Source: Blepharisma stoltei (lineage: Eukaryota > Ciliophora > Heterotrichea > Heterotrichida > Blepharismidae). Taken from it: a DNA stretch of 64,000 bases. The notes under the pieces were generated by a model. It made no database searches, was not told the DNA's origin, and was given only the letters and a program-made list of their open reading frames with translations. The DNA lies in contig CAJZBQ010000032.1 in assembly GCA_914767885.1 (NCBI GenBank), positions 434,001 through 498,000 on the forward strand. The letters run 5' to 3'. Both the position numbers and the translations under genes were made by a program. Shown here piece by piece: positions 10,680 through 21,712 of the stretch; position 1 is the stretch's first letter, and each line of letters opens with the position of its first letter.

Positions 10680-10843
10680 ATAGACTCTAATTAATTGAAT
10701 ATGGAGGAATTAATAACAAATTAATGAAGCTTTACAATGAGATGACAATAATTTAAATTTTTTATTTAAAAACGATTTAATACCAAATTCGTAAATAAAG
10801 TAATGGCTTATGAAAAAATTTACCATTAAATCTGTAAATAATT

Positions 10844-11368
10844 ATGGGATGCAGTGCAATTAAGCTTCCTCCTGTTACGCAGGAGTCAATTTATGAATTT
10901 TCGATGCAAGACATTGAAGGTAATACTGTAGAGTTATCTAAATACCAAGGAAAAGTCATGATTATAGCCAATGTGGCTTCAGGTTGTGGCCTTACAAAAC
11001 GAACTTATTGTGAATTAAATGAGCTGTACAGTAAATATAAAGGAAAAGGGTTAGCAATTCTAGCTTTTCCTTGTAATCAGTTTTTTTGTGGCGAGCCTGG
11101 GGGTAGAGAAGATATAAAATGCTGTCTGAGAAACAGCTTAAGGATTGATTTTGATATTTTTGAAAAAACTGAGGTCAATGGCAAGAATGCATGCCAGATG
11201 TTTCGATTTTTAAGAGACAAAAGCTCATTAAAAGGAAAAAACATAGGATGGAATTTTGGAAAATTTGTTATAGATAGGCATGGAAATATTCACAGTTATC
11301 ACGGACCTAGAAAAATGCCTTTGAGCTTTGAGAACGAAATTATTAAGCTATTAGATGAACAAAATTAA
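10844..11368 (+). CDS. Glutathione peroxidase family (Cys type)
   Basis: 174 residues. The catalytic position is Cys rather than selenocysteine (NVASGCGLT at about 44-52). The second signature LAFPCNQFFCGEPG and the WNFGKFVIDRHG block with catalytic Trp are intact, so the enzyme should reduce peroxides. As in other Cys-type GPx proteins, it may use thioredoxin-like proteins as reductant. The N-terminus MGCSAIKL is a candidate myristoylation/palmitoylation site, suggesting membrane attachment. A decayed copy lies at 13004-13460. Confidence 0.92.
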   Translation: MGCSAIKLPPVTQESIYEFSMQDIEGNTVELSKYQGKVMIIANVASGCGLTKRTYCELNELYSKYKGKGLAILAFPCNQFFCGEPGGREDIKCCLRNSLRIDFDIFEKTEVNGKNACQMFRFLRDKSSLKGKNIGWNFGKFVIDRHGNIHSYHGPRKMPLSFENEIIKLLDEQN

Positions 11369-12591
11369 ATATAATTCAATTACTTCTATTTATAATTTAT
11401 TATGTTTCAGCATAATTATAATGATAATCACTTAAAAAAAATGCTTATTTTTATCAGAATATCTCAGAATATTATGTTGTTATTTAACTAAACTACTCTA
11501 TTCAATGAAGGACATATTAAGAAGATCTTTGAGTATTTTATCAAGAGAGAGATAATTAGGAGGGTTAAAACAGAGATTATTCCAGCCCCTAGCCAGTCTA
11601 GTTTCAGTTTCGCATTTCATGTGGCAGTAGGCACTAAAGCCACCAACTCCATTTTTCTTCAAAGTCACCAAAAACAGTGACATCGTCAATCTATTGTGGG
11701 GCCCTCTGCCATTTGCAGGCAGCAGAATGATTTTCCAGAAGTGTTTGTTGATGCTACGCCATCGGTATCTTGTCTGTATGCCAAGGCAAAGCCCAGTTAG
11801 CATAGGCCTGCACCGCACCTCGGAATTGTTGCCACCACGAGCCTGTGACCCTTTAGAGCCTGTTTTTTGTTGACTGGCAGCCAAAGTGGTCGGATTCATA
11901 TCTGCTTGCCATGATAACAAAATTATTTTTTCAAGAAGTTTATAAAATATTCATCTTTTTATTATAAATTTCATTAGCATTTATAAGAATTTTATTTAAA
12001 ATATAAATAGGCTAGGTTATTAAAGTCAGCCATATTGGTGATGCAATCACCAAAGAGCTCCCGTACAGTAAGTTCAACCGCTTTTCGATTCCAACCCATA
12101 GGGTCTTTTCCCCGAAGGTGGATGCCACTTCCGGCACCCTCTGTCTTCTCCTTACCTTGAGGCTTCAGTCTTGAATGCTTATAGATTTCTGCGGCCCTGC
12201 TGCAGGCGATGGATAACTTGATTCCGAAGATTAGCTCCTTGAAGTCTATCGATTTTGAAGTACCTTCCTTCAAGAGCTAAACGAAAAATGATTACTCCCC
12301 TGCGACCTGGGCCGAAACCCCAGTTTCTTGTTAGAGGAATGTCATTGAATTCAAAGGACATCGTTAAGCACCTCCATTCCAACTACGGAAAGCAGCCAAA
12401 ACCTGCTGGATGCATATCTCTCGAGCCTACACTTGATTCTCTCCTCGAAGTTCGTAGAAAGAGGCCTGGACTGTTGCGCCAAGAGGGTAGGTTGGCACGT
12501 GCCGCCATTTTAATATATATTAAAATTTAAATAATAAAATCTTGTGAAACCTTTAGATGATGGATTTACTATCGAAATAAAATAAATTGCT
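11369..12591. other. Two GC-richer non-coding blocks
   Basis: Blocks at about 11500-11915 and 12010-12515 stand out in base composition from the AT-rich DNA around them. Their ORFs on either strand look like chance reading and match no family. They resemble the inserts that interrupt genes at 890-1433, 36231-36640 and 47987-48388, so they may be eliminated DNA. Confidence 0.4.
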
Positions 12592-12983
12592 TACTCCCCC
12601 CCCCCCTCCGTGAGCGAACAAAACCATTAGAAAAATCACCATTTTTTGACCAAAAAACCCACCCTCCGTGAGCGAACAAAAATTTTTTTTAATAGAAAAA
12701 ATTTTAAATGAAAAAAAATTTTGATATATAAGTGATAATTAGTATAATGAAATCTAGAGCTAATTCTGTTTAATTTTAAACAAATTGCGTTTTAAAACAT
12801 AAATTTTGCAAATTAAATTAATATTTGCTTCCCAATTTTTGCAAATTTAGGATTTTTTTAAATTTCGAAAAAAATATTTTTTATAAAATTTATATATAAA
12901 TTTTTTTTAAAAAAAAAAAATTAACCCCCCTCCGTGAGTGAACAAAATTTTTTTTGTTCGCTCACGGAGGGGGGGGGGGGAGT
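12592..12983 (+). mobile_element. MITE family 1, full-length copy c, 392 bp, intergenic
   Basis: Reference copy. TA at 12592-12593 and 12984-12985, C-run and G-run ends. The motif CCTCCGTGAGCGAAC occurs near the left end, again about 55 bp inward, once more at ~12928 (with one change), and inverted at the right end, where the last two form a hairpin. The body contains GATATATAAGTGATAATTA. There is no ORF. It is nearly identical to copies at 26630, 30335 and 55981. Confidence 0.92.
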
Positions 12984-13003
12984 TATAAAAATTCTTGTTA
13001 TAA

Positions 13004-13460
13004 ATGGACTGTGGAAGCAGATATCACTCACATCCTAAATAGGGATTAATTTATGAATTTTTCAAGGAAGGTATGAGTTTTTTTTGACGAGTATCAAATA
13101 TAAAGGAAAGTCTTAATTATGAAATTGCTGTTGCTTCAGGCGGAAAGGATATATCGCAGATATACAAAACATATAAAGATCAGAGCTTAGCCATTTGAAG
13201 TTTTTTGAGTAAGAATCTGATAGTTATGAGAACATGAAAAATGCATTAAAAAAGTTTTAGATACAAATTTGTGTAAATGGCACATGCAAATGAAATATTT
13301 CGATTTTTAAGACAAAGAGTTCTTTGAAGAAAATAAAATTGAATGGAATATTGGGAAGTTTATTATAGATAGATAAGGTAAAAATATAAGGAAGTACCAT
13401 GAGCCTTGAAAAATGCATTTGAATTTTTAAAGCGAAATTATAAAATAAGCATAATTACAG
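13004..13460 (+). pseudogene. Decayed glutathione peroxidase copy
   Basis: The sequence follows the gene at 10844-11368 along its length: a start ATGGACTGTGG, ATTTATGAATTTTTC (YEFS region), GGAAAGTCTTAATTATG, GTTGCTTCAGGCGG (VASGCG region), CGATTTTTAAG (FRFLRD), GGAATATTGGGAAGTTTATT (WNFGKFVI) and CATGAGCCTTG near the end. It is broken by several in-frame stops and indels, and the catalytic Cys codon is not preserved. It lies 20 bp from a full-length MITE. Confidence 0.75.
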
Positions 13461-15264
13461 CTTATTTTAATAATAAAGTCTCATTTATACAAAATCATAT
13501 AAATTACAAATAAAAACTTGTATTTAATTTTTCCTTAAATTTTAAATACATATAAATAATATGATATAGTCTAGAGCAATCCTAACGAGGCCCTGAACTA
13601 TACAGCACAATAATAATAAATAAAATAAATATTGATATATTACTAGAGTGTCAAAGTGCAGATTTATACCGCTTAAAGACAACATCAATTATCTGGGAAT
13701 AATTTTTAAAATATTTATTTGTGTCGAATTATTACAATTTTTTTTATCTATTTAAATGACCAATTAGATAGTATAAATTTATTAAATGTTTAAAATAATA
13801 ATAAAAAATATAAGATTCATTTTTTAAATTAGTTTTTAATAAGCTAAGTTATATATGCTTTGAATCTGATATCATTTGCTAAAGTTTAGCAAATAAGAAT
13901 GTACTCTTCAAGTATTAATTTTAAATTATTGATAAATAATCCATTTATTATAAAAATAAACTTAATATAAGTTGTTATTGTGATATTTCTTTCTAATTAT
14001 TGGTTATTTTTGAATTAAATTAACTGCCATTATTTTAAGTCGGCTGAGTATTTTCACCTCTGAAGCTCAATGCCCCATACGGAACCCCCGGTAACCTTGC
14101 TTCTAGCTTCTCCAACCTGAATTGATTTAGAGTTTCTGGTCTCTAAAGCGTGGAACCTGGGGTCAACTCTCAGTTTCGTACTAGACATCTGGGTTCCAGG
14201 GTCCCTAATCAAGTACGATCATAATTAATCACTGGATAAATGGCCACTATGCTTTTACCAATCCCAATTCCAGGAGAAAAATCCTATGTTCCAAGTATCA
14301 TACCCTGTGGTGCGGGGAGAGCATCTATCAGCATATATAAGGATTTTGTGCCTGCTTCTCGATTGAATCCTCCACCTGGGTACTCCTCGCAGGTCTTGAG
14401 GTGATTGCATCAGGAGATCGGTTGTTCACTGTCATATTTATGGATGTAGTTTTTTGAAAAACTGAAAATTCAAATGATAAATAGAAGTAATTACAATATT
14501 ATGCTAATTTTAGGTAAATATAAAAAAAATTTAGAGCTAATTAAAGAAAGTCAATTTTTCTTATAAATAAGACACTAAACTTCTATTATACCTGATAGCC
14601 TAATCTATATATAATGCTTATTCTCTATAATCTCAATTCAGAAATCAATAATAAAAGTATTTTGAGCAGAACTTAATTTTTTTTTGAATTAATCATGCTA
14701 TTTTTATGCATGCAATTACCTAGAATTGCCCGATAAGGACATAGGACTGAGAGCTCCACTTTCCAGTCGGTATAGCCTACTAAGATTGGTATAGCCAACT
14801 AGAGAGTTACAATTGAACCACAAGGGGATCATTTTAACTCTCTAGTTGATTTGGCTAGCCTGATTTGGCCAGACTAAATAGAGAGAGGAGCTCTCCATCC
14901 TTACACCCTTATCGGGCAATTCTATGCAATCGCTTATATTTTATTATCCATGCCATAAAGAGCATTTAATTATTCAACCCCAAGAATTTTTTATAAATAA
15001 GCGATTTGAAGTTTAGCAAAGATAATAATTCTACAGAGTATTTGGACTTCTAAATATTGTTGCAAATTGATAATAGTTGCAATGCAATTCTATTCCGATT
15101 TTGTTTAATGATGCTCATTTCTGATTGGAGAAAAGAGTTAAAGAAAAATCGAAAATAAATTGTAATAAATCATAATTTCATTAAAAATCGTTTCAAAAAC
15201 TTTTATAATTGACATTAAGTTGAATTTTAGTATTTATTAAAAAAAACCATAATCTTAAACCTTA
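13461..15264. other. Gene-poor AT-rich region with one GC-richer block
   Basis: No gene was recognised. A GC-richer block occupies about 14040-14445 and has no evident inverted ends. A strong palindrome at 14721-14922 is listed separately. The last ~300 bases form the upstream region of the kinase gene. Confidence 0.45.
14721..14922. repeat. Palindromic element (likely IES), 202 bp
   Basis: The terminal inverted repeats TAGAATTGCCCGATAAGG and CTTATCGGGCAATTCTA are flush with TA at 14721-14722 and 14923-14924. A second inner pair matches (GAGAGCTCC/GGAGCTCTC, CTAGAGAGTTA/TAACTCTCTAG). It is non-coding and intergenic. Confidence 0.75.
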
Positions 15265-16734
15265 ATGAAATCTGATATTCTTAATAATTTATTAATCATG
15301 ACAAGATCTCACAGCACTCTTGACAGCTATGTTATTATTAAAACCCTTGGTAAAGGTGCAACTTCGAAAGTAAAGCTTGCCCAAGATAAAAACACTCAGG
15401 AATTTTTCGCAGTAAAAATATTTAATCCGCCAACTGAGATAAATATCGAAAGATATCAAGATTCAATTGCTAATGAAATTAGAAGCTTAAAACTGATTTC
15501 GCATCCTGGTATAATAAAGTGTTTCGGGTTTAGCGAGAATGGAATTTATATTCAAAAAAGAACAGGAAAGCTGAAGAAATGCACATATCTCGTTATGGAG
15601 GTTTGCCCTAACGGCTCACTCTATGATATTATATTTTATACTGGGATTTTAAATGAGAGAGTATCCAGGTATTTATTCCACCAATTAGTTGAAGCTATAG
15701 AATGCTGCCACATTAACGGAATTTCTCATAGAGATTTAAAGCCCCAGAATATTTTATTTGATGAAAATTATAATTTGAAACTGTCAGATTTCGGGTTATC
15801 AATAAGTTTGCTTGGAAGAGATGGGTCTGGATATTTAGGAAGCACAGTAGGAACTGAAAATTATATGGCTCCTGAAATACACATGAGACTCGCTTATGTG
15901 GGGGCGCACATTGATATTTTTTCTTTAGGCGTCATTTTATTTATCATTTGCTCTTATAACCCTCCTTTCACGGTTGGCTATTTGACAGACCCTTGCTATA
16001 ATATGCTGATAAGCAATGAAAACGTGTTTTGAGATTTGCACTCAAGAAACAAATCAGCTGGATTTTTTTCACCTGAGTTTAAATCACTAATTAAAGGTAT
16101 GCTCGCATTTGACCCAAAGAAGAGATACACTATTGATGATATCAAAAGTGATAATTGGTATAATGGGCCTATTGCTACTGATGAAGAAGTAAACAGAGAA
16201 TTAATGTCTAGGTGTCAAGCTGTTAGAGGTATGGTTGAACAAATTAAGGAGCAAGGTACGAATCCCAGCAGAAGATCGACCGAGGCTTCTTCCAGAATTT
16301 ATAGAGGAGATTCATCTTTGCCTGATTTTAAATCAAGATCTCTATCTCTCGCTATTGACGATCTTACAATAAGTGTTCTTCCAGAAAATTATACTTTTGT
16401 TAGAAAATTTTCTCAGCTTGCCACAGATTTGAAGCCAGCCGAGCTTATTAGCTTGACTGTTCAAGAAATCGAAAAAAATGATGGGCAATTTGAAATTTCA
16501 CCAGAATTTTATGAGCTTAAGGCTACAATTTTCCTAGAAGAAAATGAGTTGAGTTTTAAGGCTACAATTTATCAAATAGAAGCCGATATCTATCTACTTG
16601 ATTTGACATGCAAAAGTAGTGACCAATGGATTTTTATTGATTTCGTGAAGAGACTTTTCGAATCAATAAAAGAATTTCAAAATTCTCTTGAGGAATCAAA
16701 TCCACAAAATCAGACTGTTGCCCAATCCAATTAA
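15265..16734 (+). CDS. Serine/threonine protein kinase (CAMK/SNF1-like) with KA1-like tail
   Basis: 489 residues with TGA (16030-16032) as Trp; without that reading the kinase domain is cut. Gly-rich loop LGKGATSKVKLA (~30), VAIK-type lysine FAVKIF (~51), HRDLKPQN (~155), SDFGLS (~176) and GTENYMAPE (~200) are all complete, so an active kinase is expected. The final ~100 residues (ISPEFYELKATIFL...FIDFVKRLF) resemble a KA1 or C-terminal regulatory fold as in AMPK/CIPK-related kinases. The start could also be the in-frame ATG at 15298. Substrate unknown. Confidence 0.9.
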
Positions 16735-17012
16735 CAATTTTTTCTTTATATTTACTTGATTTTGATAATATTATAAAATATATAAAAATATAAGACAGAG
16801 ATCTTGCAAGAGAGAGTTTAGGAGCATAATAAATTATTCATAGCGCTTCTAATTTTATTTAAAAAAGCTTTCATGATTGCATAACTTAATCGGTATTTAA
16901 TGACTCATGTTTTCAATTGTTCTTGCATAATTATTAATTTAATTTTTCATTTAGTTCTTACTTTAAACTTACTTCAAAAGATTTCGTTGTTTTAGCTCTT
17001 AAATTCTTATAA

Positions 17013-17654
17013 ATGGATAAAAGAAATCAAGGTTTAATTTTAGCAAAAGCAAGATTAAAAGATCTTTGCAACGAAGATAAAGAAAAATTAGGGCAACTAA
17101 TGAGCAAATTAGCAGAAGAAAAGCAAGGAAAAATGAAACTTGAACAGAGAGTTGGAGACTTGAAAAGAGAGCTAAAAAATTTGAGACTTGAAAGAGATGA
17201 AATGAAAGAAGAAAATGAAAAACTCAAAGATAAGTTAGAAGACTGCTTAAAAATAATGGAAAAAATAGCGAAAGTGCAAAAAACAGAAATTTCCGAGAAA
17301 TCCACACAAACAATTATAGAGGAATGCGAAAATTTGAGTGATGAAAATAAAAAGAGAATTAAAGAAATGTTTGACAGCCCTTTGCAAATTAGGAAAGAAA
17401 ATAAATTAAAGAAATATATCAAGCGTTCAAATTCTAGCACAGGGAAAATTGATAGAAATGATTCTAAATGAGAATTGAAAAATCGACAAGATTTCCGAAA
17501 ATTAAAAAAGGAAATGATCGATAACCAGGAAGAAAAATTTTTCAATGAAAATCTTATTGATATGATTGAGGTGATGGAAAACGAAGAAAAAGAAGAAAGC
17601 TATTTTGATGATCCTATGCTAATCCAAATGATAGATGAGTTTGAATCTTTGTAA
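17013..17654 (+). CDS. Coiled-coil protein, unknown
   Basis: 213 residues if TGA at 17469-17471 is Trp. Residues ~10-90 form a strongly charged coiled coil (EKLGQLMSKLAEEKQG, KMKLEQRVGDLKRELK), then a Lys/Ser-rich linker and an acidic tail ending DEFESL. No catalytic motif was seen. It could be a cytoskeletal or ciliary structural protein; no assignment is made. Confidence 0.65.
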
Positions 17655-18359
17655 TAATTTTAATTAATATAAAAAAATTCAACCTAGCTTTGTAGTAAGA
17701 TTCCTAAATTGTTTAATGATAATATATAAAAGGCTAATTTAATTTGTATTCTTAATATAAGAAAGGTCGAATAAATATGGAGTTTCAGTCGGTTTTTTAA
17801 GTTTATAAGTAAAACTGTTTCTTAAAGCTATGCTAAATTATTTGAAATTAAATTTATTCATTCCTTATGTAATGCCTAAGAATTTAATAAGAACTATCAA
17901 AATCTTTATAATCAGAAATACTTTACATCTGATCAGATTTTTTAGTAATCATTTCTATCAAGAAAATATGAAAATTCCCACTTATCAGCTTACAATTCAT
18001 ATAATTATTTTCTTATAATAAATAAAAAACTTCCTTCTCATTCAAATTATATAAATGTTTATAACTAAATAATTTATTTTTAAGTTTCTCCTCTCCTTAA
18101 ACTTTATTTTTCTGTTCTCCATATCCATTACTCCTTATAGCGCTTTTCAAAATTTCTTTATAACTTCCTAAAAGATCAGAAATTTTCTTGTAGTTTATTT
18201 TTATTTCTCCTCTACAAAATTGCCTAGCCTTTTTTTTGCATTCCTATTTTCTTTCCCTTTCCCTATAATTCATTCATATACCTTATCATTGAATTTCCTA
18301 ATTTCTTTTTCAACTTCTCTCCTTTCCATTAGCAAATAAATCACTTGTTACCAAAACCA
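17655..18359. other. Intergenic, AT-rich, nothing recognised
   Basis: About 700 bp with no convincing ORF or repeat. Pyrimidine-rich from about 18080 to 18330 on the + strand, just upstream of the RRM gene. Confidence 0.45.
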
Positions 18360-19080
18360 ATGAATACAAAATTTAATATGAACACCAAAGCTTTAGAGTA
18401 CCCTTTAACTCAGGAAAAAACTATTTATAGGTGGCCTTTCTGCCGAATTAAAAGAGCAAGATATTAAAGCCTACTTTGGCCGCTTCGGCCGAGTAGAAAA
18501 ATGTTCATTAATTCTTGATAAAAATACGGGCCGATCCCGTTGTTTTGGTTTTGTAACTATGGCAAACCCAAGTTCAGTCCAAGTGATTTTGCATAGAAAG
18601 CATTTAATTTTAGGTAAAGAGGTTGAGTGCAAACCTGCTGTCCCAAAGGAAAAAAATGAAAAAGTGAATAGGAGTAGAAAAATTTTCGTAGGAGGTTTAC
18701 TTCCAGAAGTAACAAATGATGAATTTTATGAGTATTTCGAACAATTTGGAGATATTGAAGATAGTGTAGTTATGAAAGATAGAGTCACTGGGAAGCCCAG
18801 AGGTTTTGGATTTATTACTTTTACAAAGCAAGATTCTGTTGAAAAAGTTATGAGAAATTATTCAAATAATTTTATTAGAGAGAGATGGGTTGAATGCAAA
18901 AGAGCAACCCCTAAGGAAGAAATGAACAATTCTTTGCCAGCTATCGAGAGCAATTTAAGCTCGCCAGAATTGCCTGAAGGAGAACTTAAAAGGTCGTGGT
19001 CAGATAGAAATAGCTGTGATACGGAAGAATTGTGTAGGAACCTGATTGACTATGTGCTTTCAGACGATGATAAAGAATAA
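18360..19080 (+). CDS. Two-RRM RNA-binding protein (hnRNP A/Musashi type)
   Basis: 234 residues after removing a 16-nt intron at 18398-18413 (GTACCCTTTAACTCAG), which joins TKALE|KKLFIGGLS. RRM1 has RNP2 KLFIGGL and RNP1 RCFGFVTM. RRM2 has KIFVGGLLPE and RGFGFITF with the usual aromatic residues. The C-terminus is acidic and Ser-rich. The tandem RRM order and spacing match hnRNP A/B or Musashi-type mRNA-binding proteins. Without the intron the first RRM is lost, so the intron decides the true start at 18360. Confidence 0.88.
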
Positions 19081-19983
19081 ATGGCAGCTTTGCCATTGTA
19101 GTAATAATTAATAAATGTATATTTATAAAATAATATTTTATACTTCTTATAGGAAAACAGACTTTAAGCTTTGAATACTTATTGGTGACTTAGCTATTTT
19201 GGTTAGATTCCGTACTAATTGGCTATTATTTTAATAAAAATAGAGCCAATGGTTGAATTTGATTTTCACCAAATAAACGATTTAAATTTAAATTAATAGA
19301 TTTCAGATTAAAATAAATATGAGTTCATTTGATAATGCATGTTTCTATTTTCCCTTTTAATTAGAACAAAATATAAGTAAAATTTCGATTTTTTGGGTAC
19401 ATTAACCCCCTTTAAATTGAAACAAAATTTCATTTTTTCAATTTACAGTTTCCTGTAAATCACTAATTAAATAAAAAAATAGTTTTAAACTAATTTAATT
19501 AAGGAAACTCAAATATAATGTTCATTTAAGCAAGAGCTCCTATGGGATTAATATTTATATTAATTCTTCTTAAAATAAACGTATTCGTTTTATTTTTTTA
19601 TGTTTATAAAATTTATTTAAAAATTTTAATTATGAAGAATTTTTTATATTACTTTTTTTTAAAAAAGAAATCTTTCAAATTGAATATAATTTTTTTCCAA
19701 TTTAAAGAAGGGAGTGAAGTATTTTATATGATATTCAGTTAGTGAGTAATGCTATACTAAAAATAGTTTTATTATTATTGGATGTCTTAGAACATAATAA
19801 AGCTAAGAAAGTTATATCCTTATGTGCATTGAATATTTGACATTGAAAAAAAAATATAATAAAATAAATCACTAAAATTCTTAAAAAGGATGAGTAGAAA
19901 AAAATATATAAGAAATTATTTGCACAAAATAGAATAGGTCTTACAAAATACCTATTTTAAAGTTATCGAGAATAAGTTATATA
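19081..19983. other. Intergenic, very AT-rich
   Basis: No gene was seen. Contains CCCCCTTTAAATTGAAACAA at 19406-19425 (repeat of 8010) and a short inverted pair TTGGCT...AGCCAA around 19220-19250. Confidence 0.45.
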
Positions 19984-21680
19984 TTAAATTCTTCTAAGTG
20001 GGTCAGGAATTGAAGGCTTTGTAGGCTCTTTTATATCATCTTTTAGTTGCTTAAGAAGTTCTAACAAATACTTCATGGAAGAATCACTATAAGTTTCACT
20101 AATTGGAAATTACTTGTTAATTTGCTCTTGGACGATATCGATTGCTGAATTTATTTTTTCACTCGATGACATAGCTTTTGTAAGGGGGGCTGTTTGAATA
20201 ATAGGCTTCGATTTCTGAGGAATTGGGTCTGAATGAATCGGTGAGCTTCCTGACTGCTGCCTTTTCGCGGCCAATGGGTCTGGAACCGAGAACTCTGGGG
20301 CTTTTTGGACAAGCGAAGGAGAAGCATCCCTTGCAATGGTTTTTGGAGCCTCTTCAGTTGGACTTTTAGCTTTAGGCTCAGGCGCTCTTATCATAGCTCT
20401 TGGAGGCTCAGGACTTCTTATAAGTCCTACAGGAGCGTTTCTTTTGCCTCCTTCAATTCTTTCTTTGTAAGATAGCCCCATATTAACAAGGACATGCACA
20501 TCTTCAACAGGCGGAAACTTTAAAAGTCTTCTCAAAATTCCTGAGTAGTCACTTTGCAGTACTAAATAAAATTTACGAAAAGTTCTAACGAAAACAATCA
20601 TAGCTACACATATATGATCCATCAATAAAATATCCTTATTATTCTCAATCGGCTGTACCAAAGATGCAAACAAAGAATCCCATACAACCAAAGTATCCGC
20701 CATATTAAACTCTCTTGTAAACATGCATCTCACCCATCTTTGTAGATACATTTGCGGCTCGATTTTCTGGCTTTCCATATGCTGATATAGCTCTCTATCA
20801 ATAGACTGCAGCAGCCTATGATGGATTTTGTGGCACCTTTTTAGGACACTTGAAATATTTTCTTCATGACTTTTGTCGGTGTTGACCAAATCATTTCTTT
20901 CTTTTTCAGCGTCCCAGGAAAAAAGGTCATTTTTCTTGTTTGCTTTATTTTTGTGTGTAACCACAGGGTTAAACAGCTCTTTTATCCCTAAGTCCATGAC
21001 TCTACTAAACATCCAAAACGAATCGGCTTCAATATATCGAGGGTCATTAAGAATGGATAAATACCTTGCTGCTTGTGGGCTGATTTCAGATGTTTCAGGA
21101 GCTCTTTCAGCATACGCCACAAAAAGGATGATGCCTAATATTTCGTTCATCCCTTGCTTGTAAGAAATATCAGAATTTTGCTTTGACCAGGTGAATAAAA
21201 TGCTAGTTAACAATTGCTTAATTTCAGGCAACTGGAAAAGCAGCCTTTCTTGAAAAGTCCTGTCTACGTCTTGTCGAATTATGCCTTTTAATTCATTATC
21301 AACATGAAAATTATTCCAAGGATTCTAACTGCTTGAAAAATTACCTCAGTTGCCGAAGACAAAGGGTTGAAAATTAAAGGATCGAGATTGTTGGTCTTTA
21401 CTGACTATGTAAAGCTTACGCATTGGGATTCTTGGAGTTTTCTATAGTCCTCTCTGAGCTTGGTACAAATTTCGACTCACTCGTCGAGGGATTTATTTTC
21501 AGGTAGAAGGCCTAAGAATATTCTTCATGAAACAAAGCGATTATGCAAAGGCAGCAGATGACCGCTTAATGCTAATTGTCGGAGCTGGGAATAGTTCTCT
21601 CTCCTATAAAAAGTTGATTCAAAATATTGAGGGTTCAACAATAAATCAGGAGGAACCAACTCTTCACCCATGTTCGACAT
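19984..21680 (-). CDS. TBC domain Rab-GAP, TBC1D5-like
   Basis: A Rab GTPase-activating protein of the TBC1D5 group (retromer/Rab7 trafficking). Start MSNMGEELVPP at 21680. TGA is Trp in NRFVSWRIFLG and SLDEWVEI. Introns: 21405-21419 (15 nt), 21325-21344 (20 nt, GTAATTTTTCAAGCAGTTAG, unusually long here) and 20099-20113 (15 nt). The TBC core shows RQDVDRTF with the R finger context, SYKQGMNEIL with the Q finger, and MYLQRWVRCMFTREF. The C-terminal ~150 residues are Pro/Ser-rich and disordered. The last intron adds a tail ending IPDPLRRI. 33 bp separate it from the kinesin gene's stop. Confidence 0.88.
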
Positions 21681-21712
21681 TTTAATTAAAAACTTATTAT
21701 TAGTTTCAATAA

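Noticed and set aside
11498-12530. ORFs of 67-140 residues in the GC-richer blocks
   Set aside because: They overlap on both strands, match no family and have no start context; GC-rich DNA gives longer chance ORFs. I looked for a transposase and saw none.
12592-12983. CRISPR-like repeat pattern of the CCTCCGTGAGCGAAC motif
   Set aside because: Mixed orientation, no regular spacers, eukaryotic host, and all copies lie at fixed positions in a MITE.
17027-17545. 172-residue minus-strand ORF opposite the coiled-coil gene
   Set aside because: Ser/Phe-rich antisense shadow of a Lys/Glu-rich coding strand.
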